Source: a virus
Direction: 5' to 3' (one strand)
IMG/VR virus record: IMGVR_UViG_3300020451_001851
Coordinates: 1 to 50,653 of that record
Length of the DNA: 50,653 nucleotides
Of the stretch, positions 39,415 through 47,594 are shown in pieces. The notes under the pieces are model-generated. The model was not told the DNA's origin. It saw only the letters and a list, made by a program, of their open reading frames with translations, and ran no database searches. Position numbers and translations under genes: made by a program. Positions within the stretch are counted from its first letter, which is position 1. Each line of letters starts with the position of its first letter.

Positions 39415-39597
39415 TTATGGGGTTACAGGCATTTTAATCTCATGCCCATTGCCATCTTCTTTAATTTCTTCAAATTTAAAAGCTGTAACATCTCCACTAT
39501 TGTAAACCATTGCACAATAATCACGAATGTTTTTATACGCTTCCTCTTCTGATTCTGCTTCTATTTCATCTCTGAATGTAACTTTAAACTTCTTCAT
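39415..39597 (-). CDS. Small acidic protein, unknown
   Basis: 60 residues, start MKKFKVTFRDEIEAE; beta-alpha outline and acidic. First gene of an operon with its own promoter. Confidence 0.66.
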   Translation of the reverse strand: MKKFKVTFRDEIEAESEEEAYKNIRDYCAMVYNSGDVTAFKFEEIKEDGNGHEIKMPVTP

Positions 39598-39633
39598 ATG
39601 CTTTAATTTAAATTAATTTAAATTCGGTGTCAA
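39598..39633 (-). promoter_or_regulatory. Leaderless-type promoter
   Basis: TTGACA (complement of 39628-39633), 17-nt spacer, TAAATT (39605-39610), 7 nt to ATG at 39597. Confidence 0.8.
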
Positions 39634-39640
39634 ATAAAAA

Positions 39641-39886
39641 TTACTCCTCAAAATCCTCTATGTCAATCATATTTTTATCATACATCATGATAAATCCATC
39701 GCCATTACTTTGCACCCCCATTACATTATAATCAACATAATCAATTGCTTCTTCCTCTGTCATTCCTTGTTTCACAAAAATAGCAACAACCTTTTCATAA
39801 TCATAGATTATCTTTCCACAACTTGAAGAACCTGCAATCGCATCTTTTAATCCATGTAGATACAGTGCGTTCTCTGAAAGAATCAT
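39641..39886 (-). CDS. Small phage protein of the GMTEEEA type
   Basis: 81 residues. YDYEKVVAIFVKQGMTEEEA followed by DYVDYNVMG matches the common outline of small phage proteins of unknown function. Overlaps upstream gene by 4 nt. Confidence 0.72.
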   Translation of the reverse strand: MILSENALYLHGLKDAIAGSSSCGKIIYDYEKVVAIFVKQGMTEEEAIDYVDYNVMGVQSNGDGFIMMYDKNMIDIEDFEE

Positions 39887-40074
39887 TTTAATTTATCTTT
39901 TGGATACACTTCTCTCATGTCTCCATCTTCATCAACCGCAAAAACTGTTCCGTTCGATTGCTCTGCGTTTTGTATTGCCATTTTCTTTGGACATCCTATT
40001 TGTAATTTTGTAGAATATCCACCCATCTTTCTGTTCTTTCTATCCAGAACAATATACTTAATTACTTCCTTCAT
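39883..40074 (-). CDS. Small basic protein, unknown
   Basis: 63 residues, start MKEVIKYIVLDRKN; beta-rich. Overlaps both neighbours. No motif. Confidence 0.66.
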   Translation of the reverse strand: MKEVIKYIVLDRKNRKMGGYSTKLQIGCPKKMAIQNAEQSNGTVFAVDEDGDMREVYPKDKLK

Positions 40075-40255
40075 CGATCAAAACGTAAGATGTTGTAGCT
40101 TCGTCAAGATGTCCAGTTGTGTAACCTGTTAAATCTTTTTTTGCTATTTGACCCTTCTGATTTGATAAAGTAATGTGAATAACTTTATTATCTTCATCCA
40201 CTTCAGCGTCTAAAATCCAACCGTCTAATAAGTTAAAATTAATTGATTCACTCAT
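40058..40255 (-). CDS. Small acidic protein, unknown
   Basis: 65 residues, beta-rich, acidic; part of a chain of overlapping leftward genes. Confidence 0.66.
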   Translation of the reverse strand: MSESINFNLLDGWILDAEVDEDNKVIHITLSNQKGQIAKKDLTGYTTGHLDEATTSYVLIDEGSN

Positions 40256-40496
40256 AAGCTTGCTTGCTAGTTTCTAATAATATTTTATGTATTTGATTTC
40301 TAGTTTTAAAATCTATTATTCTATTATCTTCGTCTTTAGGAGCTTCATCAATAACTTTATTATCATCTATATCTAATAAAGCTGACATAGATCTTAGCTT
40401 CCTCATTATACCAATATCTTTATACTTTAAGATAGCCCATAAACCATCTATCTCTTCGCTTTCTGCCAATTTAATCGCATCAAGTAAAGTTCTCAT
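40248..40496 (-). CDS. Small helical protein, unknown
   Basis: 82 residues, helical; ends with KILLETSKQAYE; overlaps both neighbours. Unknown function. Confidence 0.66.
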   Translation of the reverse strand: MRTLLDAIKLAESEEIDGLWAILKYKDIGIMRKLRSMSALLDIDDNKVIDEAPKDEDNRIIDFKTRNQIHKILLETSKQAYE

Positions 40497-40705
40497 TTTG
40501 TTAAGTTCATTGATATGACTTCACCTTCTGTTGGTTTAGTCGAAGTTTTTACTACGTTTGGTTGACTTTCATCAACTACGATGTTTAGCTTTTCTAGCCA
40601 AACCCTGCTAACTGGAACAAACTGTCTAGCACCAAAATAATTATTCAGTGTTTCCATGTCAATATTTACAAATGACTTTGCTCCTTTTGGTCTACCTCTA
40701 CCCAT
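40493..40705 (-). CDS. Small GRPKG protein, paralogue of the 35812 product
   Basis: 70 residues; GRGRPKGAKSF and FVPVSRVWLEKLNIVVD align with the 62-residue protein at 35812. Possible DNA-contact motif. Overlaps downstream gene by 4 nt. Confidence 0.7.
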   Translation of the reverse strand: MGRGRPKGAKSFVNIDMETLNNYFGARQFVPVSRVWLEKLNIVVDESQPNVVKTSTKPTEGEVISMNLTK

Positions 40706-40731
40706 TGTTTTGTTTGTTTTTTTTAAGTTTA

Positions 40732-40932
40732 TTAGATTTGATGACTTTTTCTGTCTAGATAATCGATAACAGCTTCGAACTGTTTTTTAGTAAAAGGCAA
40801 CTCATCGTAACCTTCATACAAAATACCTTGATCACAAAGCCAATCATGATGCTTCATAGCCATCTCTTTGAAAGAATGAGAAGTCTGAGTAGCATTGTGA
40901 ATAACGTGATCATATTGAACTGTGATTTTCAT
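40732..40932 (-). CDS. Small protein, unknown
   Basis: 66 residues, start MKITVQYDHVIHNAT; beta then helix. Own promoter; no motif. Confidence 0.68.
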   Translation of the reverse strand: MKITVQYDHVIHNATQTSHSFKEMAMKHHDWLCDQGILYEGYDELPFTKKQFEAVIDYLDRKSHQI

Positions 40933-40969
40933 AGTGATTTTAATATACCTTGTTAGCTTTTAATGTCAA
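40933..40969 (-). promoter_or_regulatory. Near-leaderless sigma70 promoter
   Basis: TTGACA (complement of 40964-40969), 16-nt spacer, TATATT (40942-40947), 9 nt to ATG at 40932, so a leader of about 3 nt. Confidence 0.8.
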
Positions 40970-40989
40970 CTTTTTTTTTTAAATAAAAA

Positions 40990-41301
40990 TTAAACCTCAT
41001 AGTAAAGTTTAATTTGTTCTTTTATAATTGGGATTGCTATATTATCAAATGCCCGAACTAATGCTTCCTCTAATTCTGTTTGCACATCTTCGAGGATATA
41101 ACCAAGCCCAGAAAAAGAAAGCATGACATGAACAGCTTCATGGATTATTGTATCTAAAAGAACTTCTCCTTTTATTTTATTAGATACATATATCTTTCTT
41201 TCATCGAAATCTAATTCACCGAAATCTTTCATTGTTTTATATACAATATCAAACTTCGCTCCTGCGACTATGATTTCTTTGGGCTTATAGTTTTTTCGCA
41301 T
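40990..41301 (-). CDS. Small zincin-like metalloprotease
   Basis: 103 residues. TIIHEAVHVML carries HExxH (His54, Glu55, His58); a downstream Glu-rich helix could supply the third ligand. Resembles the short ImmA/IrrE- or SprT-type zincins found in phages. Gap of 8 nt to the RuvB-like gene upstream. Confidence 0.78.
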   Translation of the reverse strand: MRKNYKPKEIIVAGAKFDIVYKTMKDFGELDFDERKIYVSNKIKGEVLLDTIIHEAVHVMLSFSGLGYILEDVQTELEEALVRAFDNIAIPIIKEQIKLYYEV

Positions 41302-41309
41302 ATATAATT

Positions 41310-42248
41310 TTAAGCGAAATCCTTTGCAAGATCCAATCCTTTTTTAGTTAATTCTCTCTTAGAATCAATTTTCATTAGATTCTTCTTGATTAATATTGCT
41401 TCATAATCTTTCTGGATGGCTCCTTTTTGGAATCCAGTGATTGAAGATAATCCAGTCAATGACATAGCCCCTCTTTCTCCAAGAGTTTTTATTATTGACA
41501 TCTCTGAAGCAGTTAATCCATATTTTAATATCCCCATAGTATTACAGAAATCTTGCCATATGTATTTGGTTATCTCTTTTAAAGACCTTGCGGAAACAAA
41601 CGTTTTTAAATCTTCGGCTTTGACTACCGCATCTCTTGGATTGCCTCTAAAAGTAGAAACAATATCTTCTCTTACGCTTTGCTTTATATCAGCCTTATTT
41701 TCCATATTGTCGTAAAAGATAGTGTATAGATTATCATTGGAATATTCTTCAAAGGCAATGTCACGAAGACGATCTCTCAATGGTTCAGCTAACTTCTGCT
41801 GATCTGTAGTTGCCATGCAGAAGGATATTTCTCTAAAATCAAAAGTATATGGAATTGTATCATGGTCAACTGTTCTTATGGGATTCTTATCCACATTAAA
41901 AATAGAAAGAAAAATCTGCTGTAACTCATTAGGTAAGTTATGCCCTTCATCAATAAAAAGATGTGCTTTATTCTGTATCCAAACAGGGTAAATCTGTTCA
42001 AAGAAACTGTTTGCGTTTTTTATTGTTTTACCATTAACCTCAAGCATCGGAGGTTTACTACCATCTGTTCTCTGTAAAGCTTCTCTAAACTTACGAGCAA
42101 AGAATGTTTTACCACCACCCTTTTGCGTAGTGAAATTTAAAAAGGGCATACGATTTGTTTTCTTATAAGCATCTATATAGACACTTAATGTTTTTTTGAC
42201 AGAATCCTGTCCAATTGCGTCTTTGAAGACTTCATTTATTTTTTGCAT
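41310..42248 (-). CDS. RuvB-like AAA+ ATPase
   Basis: 312 residues. Walker-A-like TQKGGGKT (41-48; the first Gly is replaced), Walker B HLFIDEGHNL (97-105), sensor 1 CMATTDQQ (144-151), arginine-finger region PLRDRLRD (156-163) and a C-terminal winged helix (YGLTASEMSIIKTLGERG). This is the RuvB layout. Likely branch migration or other DNA remodelling; the altered Walker A needs care. Driven by its own promoter. Confidence 0.85.
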   Translation of the reverse strand: MQKINEVFKDAIGQDSVKKTLSVYIDAYKKTNRMPFLNFTTQKGGGKTFFARKFREALQRTDGSKPPMLEVNGKTIKNANSFFEQIYPVWIQNKAHLFIDEGHNLPNELQQIFLSIFNVDKNPIRTVDHDTIPYTFDFREISFCMATTDQQKLAEPLRDRLRDIAFEEYSNDNLYTIFYDNMENKADIKQSVREDIVSTFRGNPRDAVVKAEDLKTFVSARSLKEITKYIWQDFCNTMGILKYGLTASEMSIIKTLGERGAMSLTGLSSITGFQKGAIQKDYEAILIKKNLMKIDSKRELTKKGLDLAKDFA

Positions 42249-42282
42249 GAGACTAATTTACTACAGCTTTTTATATGGTCAA
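42249..42282 (-). promoter_or_regulatory. Leaderless-type promoter of the RuvB-like gene
   Basis: TTGACC (complement of 42277-42282), 16-nt spacer, TAAATT (42255-42260), 6 nt to ATG at 42248. Confidence 0.78.
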
Positions 42283-42307
42283 GTATTTTTTTTGAATAAA
42301 AATTCCT

Positions 42308-42344
42308 TTGACAATACCAGTTTACTATTTATAATATATGTATT
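42308..42344 (+). promoter_or_regulatory. Consensus sigma70 promoter
   Basis: TTGACA (42308-42313), 16-nt spacer, TATAAT (42330-42335), 9 nt to ATG at 42345. Divergent from the RuvB-like promoter. Confidence 0.88.
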
Positions 42345-42482
42345 ATGAATGACGAAGAAAAAAGTATCTGTTGGATGGGTGTTATTCCAGAGAGTGAAAA
42401 GCATAGAATGCGTTATCCAACTGATGAAGAAATCGAACAAGCAATAAACGAACTAGAAAGACTCGAAGAAGAAGATGAGTAG
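42345..42482 (+). CDS. Very small acidic protein, unknown
   Basis: 45 residues, start MNDEEKSICWMG, C-terminal acidic helix (ELERLEEEDE). Overlaps the next gene's start by 8 nt, and has a near-perfect promoter upstream. Confidence 0.7.
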   Translation: MNDEEKSICWMGVIPESEKHRMRYPTDEEIEQAINELERLEEEDE

Positions 42483-42723
42483 ATTTGAATTATTATCTGG
42501 AAAATTAGTTATTTTTTTATCAGCTATTGTTATAGGTATTCCGTTAGGATTAATTGCGGCAACACTTCACTTTATTAGAATATTAATACAGTACCCTTTT
42601 GATTTATATAGGGTAACTTATGAACAATGGGTTCATAGAGTTAATTTAGAACAAGCTGATATGTGGACTAGACATATATATAGAATGGAACAAGCTAAAA
42701 AAGAAGAATTTCACAACGAATAA
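42475..42723 (+). CDS. Small membrane protein
   Basis: 82 residues; one long hydrophobic segment (LVIFLSAIVIGIPLGLIAA) followed by an aromatic, charged cytoplasmic-like tail. Coupled to the 45-residue gene. Confidence 0.72.
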   Translation: MSRFELLSGKLVIFLSAIVIGIPLGLIAATLHFIRILIQYPFDLYRVTYEQWVHRVNLEQADMWTRHIYRMEQAKKEEFHNE

Positions 42724-42726
42724 AAA

Positions 42727-43086
42727 ATGGATTTAAATGAATTATTAAACATCCACGAAGATACCTGCAATAGTTGTAGGGAAGTCATGGTAAAGAAAAA
42801 CAGCGATTACACTGGTGGTAAAACCGCACAAGATATTTTTGCTAATTTTAACTCAGCCAAAATTATTGGTATGCATCCAGTAAAAGGTCTTTTGATTCGT
42901 GTCATTGACAAAATACAAAGAATTAATTCTTTTACTAACGACAAAGAACTTTCTGTTTCTGATGAGACTGTTACAGATGCTTGTGATGACATTGTAAACT
43001 ATGCGATTTTAGCAAAAGCAATGCTGATAAAAGAACGAAAAGAAAAGAAATATTCCACAAAAGAAGAAATTGTTTTGCCAGATTAA
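42727..43086 (+). CDS. DUF1599/Nmad1-like protein
   Basis: 119 residues. KKNSDYTGGKTAQDIFANFN and VKGLLIRVIDKIQRI match the nucleotide-modification-associated domain 1 (DUF1599), frequently encoded next to modified-base genes. Here no modifier enzyme is adjacent. Length complete. Confidence 0.8.
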   Translation: MDLNELLNIHEDTCNSCREVMVKKNSDYTGGKTAQDIFANFNSAKIIGMHPVKGLLIRVIDKIQRINSFTNDKELSVSDETVTDACDDIVNYAILAKAMLIKERKEKKYSTKEEIVLPD

Positions 43087-43115
43087 TTTTTTTATTTTGT
43101 TTTTTTATTTGATTT

Positions 43116-43202
43116 GAAGTTCTTTATTTGGCTTTTTTTTGCTCAAACTTGGAACTTTCTATATTTGGCTCTTTTACTCTTAAACTTGGAACTTTTTATA
43201 AA
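43116..43202. repeat. 2.4 copies of a ~36-37 bp tandem repeat
   Basis: Units begin at 43116, 43152 and (partial) 43189. Shared pieces are TATTTGGCT and AAACTTGGAACTTT. Sits directly before the epimerase ATG, so it probably carries its control region. Confidence 0.75.
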
Positions 43203-44045
43203 ATGAAATTATTAATTACAGGAGGCGCAGGGTTTATAGGTTACAATTTATGCAAAAAACTTATAAAAGGCGGGCATGAGGTTATAAGCATAGATAATTA
43301 CTCTACTGGTAAAAAACAAAATGAGATTGAAGGAGTAACTTACTTTCACTCTGACATCGCTTATGGTATTAATAAAACTATATTAAAAGGTATTGAAGCT
43401 GTAGTTCATTTAGCGGCATCTGCTAGACTACAACCTTCTTTTTCTGACCCTATTTTATTTGCTAGAAATAATGTAATTGGCACTTTTTACATTTGTGAAT
43501 TATGCAAAGACTTAAATATACCTTTAGTTTTTGCAGGTACTTCTTGTCATCATTCAGGAAAATACAAAAACCCTTATGCTTTTACAAAAGATTTATCAGA
43601 AGAGACGATTCAGTTATATCAAAAAATTTTTAACCTAAAGGCATCTATAGCTAGATTTTACAATGTATATGGACCTCATCAATTAGAAGAGGATAACGCT
43701 ACATTAATTGGTATTTGGGATAAAGCAAATCGAGAAGGAAGCCCTTTTTACATTTTTGGTGATGGATCTAAACGTAGAGACTTTATCCATGCAGAAGACG
43801 TAGCAGATGCTTTAACTTTGATTATTCAAAAACAAGTCTGGGGAGAGGTTTTTGAACTTGGTAGAGGAAATAATTTCTCTATTAAAGAAATTGCAGAAAT
43901 GTATGATTACGATAATATTATATACAAACAAGATCAAAAGGGAGAAGCTCAAGATACGCTGTGTGATATATCTTTAGCTGAAAATATTTTAGGTTGGAAA
44001 CCTACTAAAAATATAGAAGATTGGATTGAAATATCCAAAAAATAA
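43203..44045 (+). CDS. NAD-dependent nucleotide-sugar epimerase/dehydratase
   Basis: 280 residues. Rossmann GGAGFIG (7-13), catalytic YAFTK (125-129) with preceding Thr-Ser, and GDGSKRRDFIHAEDVADAL further on, matching UDP-glucose 4-epimerase-type SDRs. An in-frame earlier start runs through the tandem repeat and is rejected. Likely supplies UDP-galactose (or a related sugar) for the neighbouring UGM and glycosyltransferases. Confidence 0.88.
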   Translation: MKLLITGGAGFIGYNLCKKLIKGGHEVISIDNYSTGKKQNEIEGVTYFHSDIAYGINKTILKGIEAVVHLAASARLQPSFSDPILFARNNVIGTFYICELCKDLNIPLVFAGTSCHHSGKYKNPYAFTKDLSEETIQLYQKIFNLKASIARFYNVYGPHQLEEDNATLIGIWDKANREGSPFYIFGDGSKRRDFIHAEDVADALTLIIQKQVWGEVFELGRGNNFSIKEIAEMYDYDNIIYKQDQKGEAQDTLCDISLAENILGWKPTKNIEDWIEISKK

Positions 44046-44182
44046 AAAGATGAATGTTTTAATGTTAACTCTTTGTACTACTTTTATCTTTAGCAGTAAT
44101 TTATTACTGCACTTATCTTTAATTTTAATTAATTTAAATTCAATCAAGACGATTTTTCGACTATATTTGTGTAAAAATTATA
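44046..44182. other. Intergenic stretch with 18-bp palindrome
   Basis: GCAGTAAT-TT-ATTACTGC at 44093-44110 is a perfect inverted repeat. A 51-codon hydrophobic frame at 44050 overlaps it and is not convincing. AT-rich blocks similar to the spacers at 38085 and 39611 lie just beyond. Confidence 0.6.
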
Positions 44183-44515
44183 GTGAACTTGATTGTTGTA
44201 TCTGATTTAACTCTAAACGAAGGTCTATATTTCAGATTTCTTAGCATGACCGCCAAGTCTTATTTGGAGATGGATGTGCTAATTGAGGCTCCTGAATCTA
44301 AAATAGACTATTATTATAAGATTTTAAAGAAAAAAGGTTTCTATGACTATGTATCTGAAATACTTAGCCCAGATAAAAGAGAAGAAGGTGTACGTTTAGA
44401 CACTGAGCATAATTATCCTCTTACTGTAACAGCAAAAAGCATAAATTGTGTTAATGTTATGAGCTTGATAGCACAAATAAAAATGTTAGGATACATCAAG
44501 AAAGATATATCATAA
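44183..44515 (+). CDS. Hypothetical phage protein
   Basis: 110 residues, GTG start. The layout IVVSDLTLNEGLYFR ... GFYDYVSEILSPDKREEGVR recalls small HAD-fold-like or domain-of-unknown-function phage proteins; I cannot assign it. Convergent with the glycosyltransferase gene, 3 nt away. Confidence 0.6.
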   Translation: MNLIVVSDLTLNEGLYFRFLSMTAKSYLEMDVLIEAPESKIDYYYKILKKKGFYDYVSEILSPDKREEGVRLDTEHNYPLTVTAKSINCVNVMSLIAQIKMLGYIKKDIS

Positions 44516-44518
44516 AGC

Positions 44519-45307
44519 TCATTTTGTTAATTTGTAAGACTTCCAATCACAAATTGAATTTTTTAAATAATTCTTTGATTTTTGTTTGTAAACTGGTCTG
44601 AATGATAGATCATTTTTTATTATATCGGTCATGTGAGCATGACGAGATTTATTTTGGAAGTCACAATTATCATGCATATTATAATAATAAACTTTATCTT
44701 TTATATAAAAGCTATGTTTTGGTCCTGACATTTCTGCCATAGGGATGTACATAATAACGTCATCTGGATATCTAAACAGATTGCCATTTCTGTAACAAAG
44801 ATCTTTATTTTTTATATTTTTGAGTAGAAAAAATTTATGACTCTTTAAATGTGATAAACAAAATCTTTGATTTCTTAAAGATTTAGACCAATCTACAGGT
44901 GTGAAATAGTCGGCAGGAAATTTATATTTATCTGTGCCAATATGACCACCATAAGTTAACCAATAATCATTATTGTATATTTCATTAAGTAAATCTAAAA
45001 CATTTTCATGCAACAAGTGGTCATCACCATCTAATGTAACTATCACATCCTCATCGTTAGGTTTAGCATGGTTTACAAAATTTATTGTTTTATTATATAC
45101 TCCACACATATTTTGCGTGTTTTTTATAATTTTTATTCTTGAATCACCATTTGCCGCTTCTTCAGCCGCATATACGGAGTTGTCAGAACTATTATCATCA
45201 ATCACATACATCTCCCAGTTTTTATAGTTTTGATTAATTGCTGATTTTATACATTTAGCAATCCATTTTTCAAAATTATAACAAACAGTTACAAATATAT
45301 ATTTCAT
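44519..45307 (-). CDS. GT-A glycosyltransferase, family 2 type
   Basis: 262 residues. VIDDNSSD (35-42) and TLDGDDH with the DxD motif (93-97) are those of GT2 enzymes. C-terminal part is Tyr/Asn/Lys-rich. Overlaps the UGM gene by 4 nt. Probably transfers galactofuranose or another sugar to a phage or host glycan. Confidence 0.88.
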   Translation of the reverse strand: MKYIFVTVCYNFEKWIAKCIKSAINQNYKNWEMYVIDDNSSDNSVYAAEEAANGDSRIKIIKNTQNMCGVYNKTINFVNHAKPNDEDVIVTLDGDDHLLHENVLDLLNEIYNNDYWLTYGGHIGTDKYKFPADYFTPVDWSKSLRNQRFCLSHLKSHKFFLLKNIKNKDLCYRNGNLFRYPDDVIMYIPMAEMSGPKHSFYIKDKVYYYNMHDNCDFQNKSRHAHMTDIIKNDLSFRPVYKQKSKNYLKNSICDWKSYKLTK

Positions 45308-46293
45308 TTTAATTTATTTAAAATTAATTTTATCGCACACCACATATCTAGATACTTATAATTAGCAAGCCTACCTAAAAATAAAACATTATTTTCTTTA
45401 TCAGCTAACTTTTTATATCTTAAATACAAATCCCTGTTATTTCCAAAACATTTAGGATAATATGGTATGTTGCAACCATCATATTCCAAGGAGAACTCTT
45501 TTGTTATTACTGTTGTGTTTTGATTGTGTTTGAAATTAAAAAAAGAATGGTCATATTTCCTAGTATATGCAACATCTTTAGTGTTTTGATTTTCAGCAAC
45601 ATAGCTCATTTTTTTATTTGTTACTTTATGCTCAAACTCTAAACTTCTATAAGGCAAAAGCCCATAACAATAATTAAAATAACTATCTATACTGCCTGTA
45701 TAAATAGTTAAATCTGCTTTGTCTTTTTTCCATTCATCTTTACTGCAAGCCAATTCAATATTAATACCCTTCAGCATCTCTTCAAACATTTTAGTGTATC
45801 CATATTTTGGCATACATTGATACTTTTCATCTTTGTACCAAGTAGGATCATCTAACTTGGAAGTATCAGGAATTCTCTTGCAAATAGATTTAGGCAACTC
45901 TTCAAACGGAATACCCCATTGCTTTTCGGAATAATCTTTGAATATTATTTCTTTTATTTCACCAAGAGATAATTCTCTGCCTATTTCTTCTATAGTTTTT
46001 TTACTATAAGGCAAAGATATTAATCCTAATTTGGTTTTACCTTTCGGTTTGTATTCAAAAGGAAACCACTCTGTAAATCTACTTAAAAAGTTAAAAACTT
46101 TATCGTCATTTGTATGAAAAATATGAGGACCATATTGATGTGTTAAAGTGCCACAAATATAACCATCGTAACAATTGCCACCTATATGGGGTCTAGTATC
46201 GTATATTTTTACATCATAACCTTTGCTATTTAAAATATTAGCAGCGGTTATCCCTGATAATCCACAACCTATAATTTTAACTTTTGTTTTCAC
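45304..46293 (-). CDS. glf: UDP-galactopyranose mutase
   Basis: 329 residues, GTG start. FAD-binding GCGLSG (9-14), then IGGNCYDG, GPHIFHTND, and GRLANYKYLDM near the C-terminus: the UGM signature set. Converts UDP-galactopyranose to UDP-galactofuranose. Sits beside a GT2 and an epimerase, making a galactofuranose module. Own leaderless-type promoter. Confidence 0.93.
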   Translation of the reverse strand: MKTKVKIIGCGLSGITAANILNSKGYDVKIYDTRPHIGGNCYDGYICGTLTHQYGPHIFHTNDDKVFNFLSRFTEWFPFEYKPKGKTKLGLISLPYSKKTIEEIGRELSLGEIKEIIFKDYSEKQWGIPFEELPKSICKRIPDTSKLDDPTWYKDEKYQCMPKYGYTKMFEEMLKGINIELACSKDEWKKDKADLTIYTGSIDSYFNYCYGLLPYRSLEFEHKVTNKKMSYVAENQNTKDVAYTRKYDHSFFNFKHNQNTTVITKEFSLEYDGCNIPYYPKCFGNNRDLYLRYKKLADKENNVLFLGRLANYKYLDMWCAIKLILNKLK

Positions 46294-46326
46294 AAATTAT
46301 CATAACAATGCATAATTGCATGTCAA
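46294..46326 (-). promoter_or_regulatory. Leaderless-type promoter before a GTG start
   Basis: TTGACA (complement of 46321-46326), 16-nt spacer, TATGAT (46299-46304), 5 nt to GTG at 46293. Confidence 0.8.
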
Positions 46327-46359
46327 GTTTATTTGCAAAAAAAAGTGTTAACCTTTGAC

Positions 46360-46860
46360 CTAAGAGTCGTCTTCGTCAACTGGATCAGGCTCTGGATCAG
46401 GCTCTGGATCAGGCTCTGGATCAGGCTCTGGATCAGGCTCTGGATCAGGTGTTGGTTCTGGATCAGGCTCTGGAGGTGATGGCTCAGGCGGATCTGGATC
46501 TGGTGGTGTGTCAGCCCATTCTCTCAAGGCAGGAATTGCTGCAATGATTGCATCCATAGCCGCAGCAACTTCAGGAACTTCATTTACACACTGCCAAAAA
46601 GGCTTTCTACCATTAGTGCGATTTGGAATATTGATATATTCTACGCCTTCATTATCAGAAGTGCTTAAAACTTTTTTGTTTTCTCCATCATAAGGAAGCA
46701 TTTCAATATTTATACTACCCTCAGTTGGGGAGGCTTCTGCTGTATTTGGTGCATAAATATTAATACTACGCAACCAAACAGAATCAAATGTTTCTTCTGG
46801 TTGGGCTGGAACCACAAATGGTTCATTCCTTGGAATTGGGTCTCCTAAATTATCTGGCAT
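46360..46860 (-). CDS. Structural accessory protein with Pro-Asp-Glu repeats
   Basis: 166 residues; N-terminal globular part and a C-terminal tail of PEPD/EPDP repeats. The DNA carries a 12-bp repeat (near 46380-46449) that encodes the tail. Between glf and a glycosyltransferase near the tail fibre gene, so a virion-surface or fibre-associated role is plausible. Start preceded by GTGTAA ~50 nt upstream. Confidence 0.68.
   Translation of the reverse strand: MPDNLGDPIPRNEPFVVPAQPEETFDSVWLRSINIYAPNTAEASPTEGSINIEMLPYDGENKKVLSTSDNEGVEYINIPNRTNGRKPFWQCVNEVPEVAAAMDAIIAAIPALREWADTPPDPDPPEPSPPEPDPEPTPDPEPDPEPDPEPDPEPDPEPDPVDEDDS
46380..46449. repeat. 12-bp tandem repeat coding the PEPD tail
   Basis: CTGGATCAGGCT repeated about six times in phase with the reading frame; length may vary between relatives. 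Confidence 0.85.
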
Positions 46861-46910
46861 AATTAATTATAGTTTAAATTATTATTATTTCTAATAATTC
46901 TTACACTCAT

Positions 46911-47594
46911 TTATACAAAAAAGGATTTATAATGCGGAACTCTTACTGATGGTACTACCAAAGGCTTAATTCCAGTCTTTTTATAGCAATTTTGACAGAA
47001 GCTAACATCCTCAAAGGACAAATCCTTTAGATCAAATTTACCACCTTTCCTATCGTCACAACCCTCTATATTTGCATGATTTAATGGGAAGTATGGATAT
47101 TCCATCTCTTCAAAAATTGATCTATGTATCTTAGTAAACCCAAATCCACACCAATCTACCTCAACTAATTTATTTGGCTCTTCCTTGCCCATTTTATCAA
47201 GCCATTCTACTGAAGTAAAAGGCATATGATGGTTTTTCCTAAAGAAATCTTCATCCCAATTACCAACCATTGCATTATCAGAATAATTTGATCTATACCA
47301 ACCTGTAACAAACTTATGCTCATCACCTATTGATAGTATTCTTTCTACCTGATCTATAGTAAAATTAACATCAGAATCAATCCAAAACAACCATTCTGCT
47401 TCTGGCGGAGTGGTATTAACAAATCCACCTCCTCCTGTTGCAAGATAATTGCGGGCAAAGTTTAGAAATAATCTATGGCAAGTTAATATAGCTGAATTAT
47501 TTTTATCGCACCAAGATTGCAATCGAAGATAATTTGGTACTAGATTACCTGTAATACCATTCGCTATCGGAGTTAAGAAAACACATTTTAACAT
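46911..47594 (-). CDS. Glycosyltransferase-like protein
   Basis: 227 residues. WLFWIDSDVNFTI carries a DxD-type motif (73-75); VDWCGFGFTKIHRS and CDDRKGGKF follow. Resembles putative phage glycosyltransferases of the GT-A class. Placed next to the tail fibre; it may modify the fibre or a host glycan. Substrate unknown. Confidence 0.75.
   Translation of the reverse strand: MLKCVFLTPIANGITGNLVPNYLRLQSWCDKNNSAILTCHRLFLNFARNYLATGGGGFVNTTPPEAEWLFWIDSDVNFTIDQVERILSIGDEHKFVTGWYRSNYSDNAMVGNWDEDFFRKNHHMPFTSVEWLDKMGKEEPNKLVEVDWCGFGFTKIHRSIFEEMEYPYFPLNHANIEGCDDRKGGKFDLKDLSFEDVSFCQNCYKKTGIKPLVVPSVRVPHYKSFFV

Noticed and set aside
44050-44205. 51-codon hydrophobic frame on the plus strand
   Set aside because: Overlaps a palindrome and the start of the next gene; no promoter or ribosome site; AT-rich spurious hydrophobicity.
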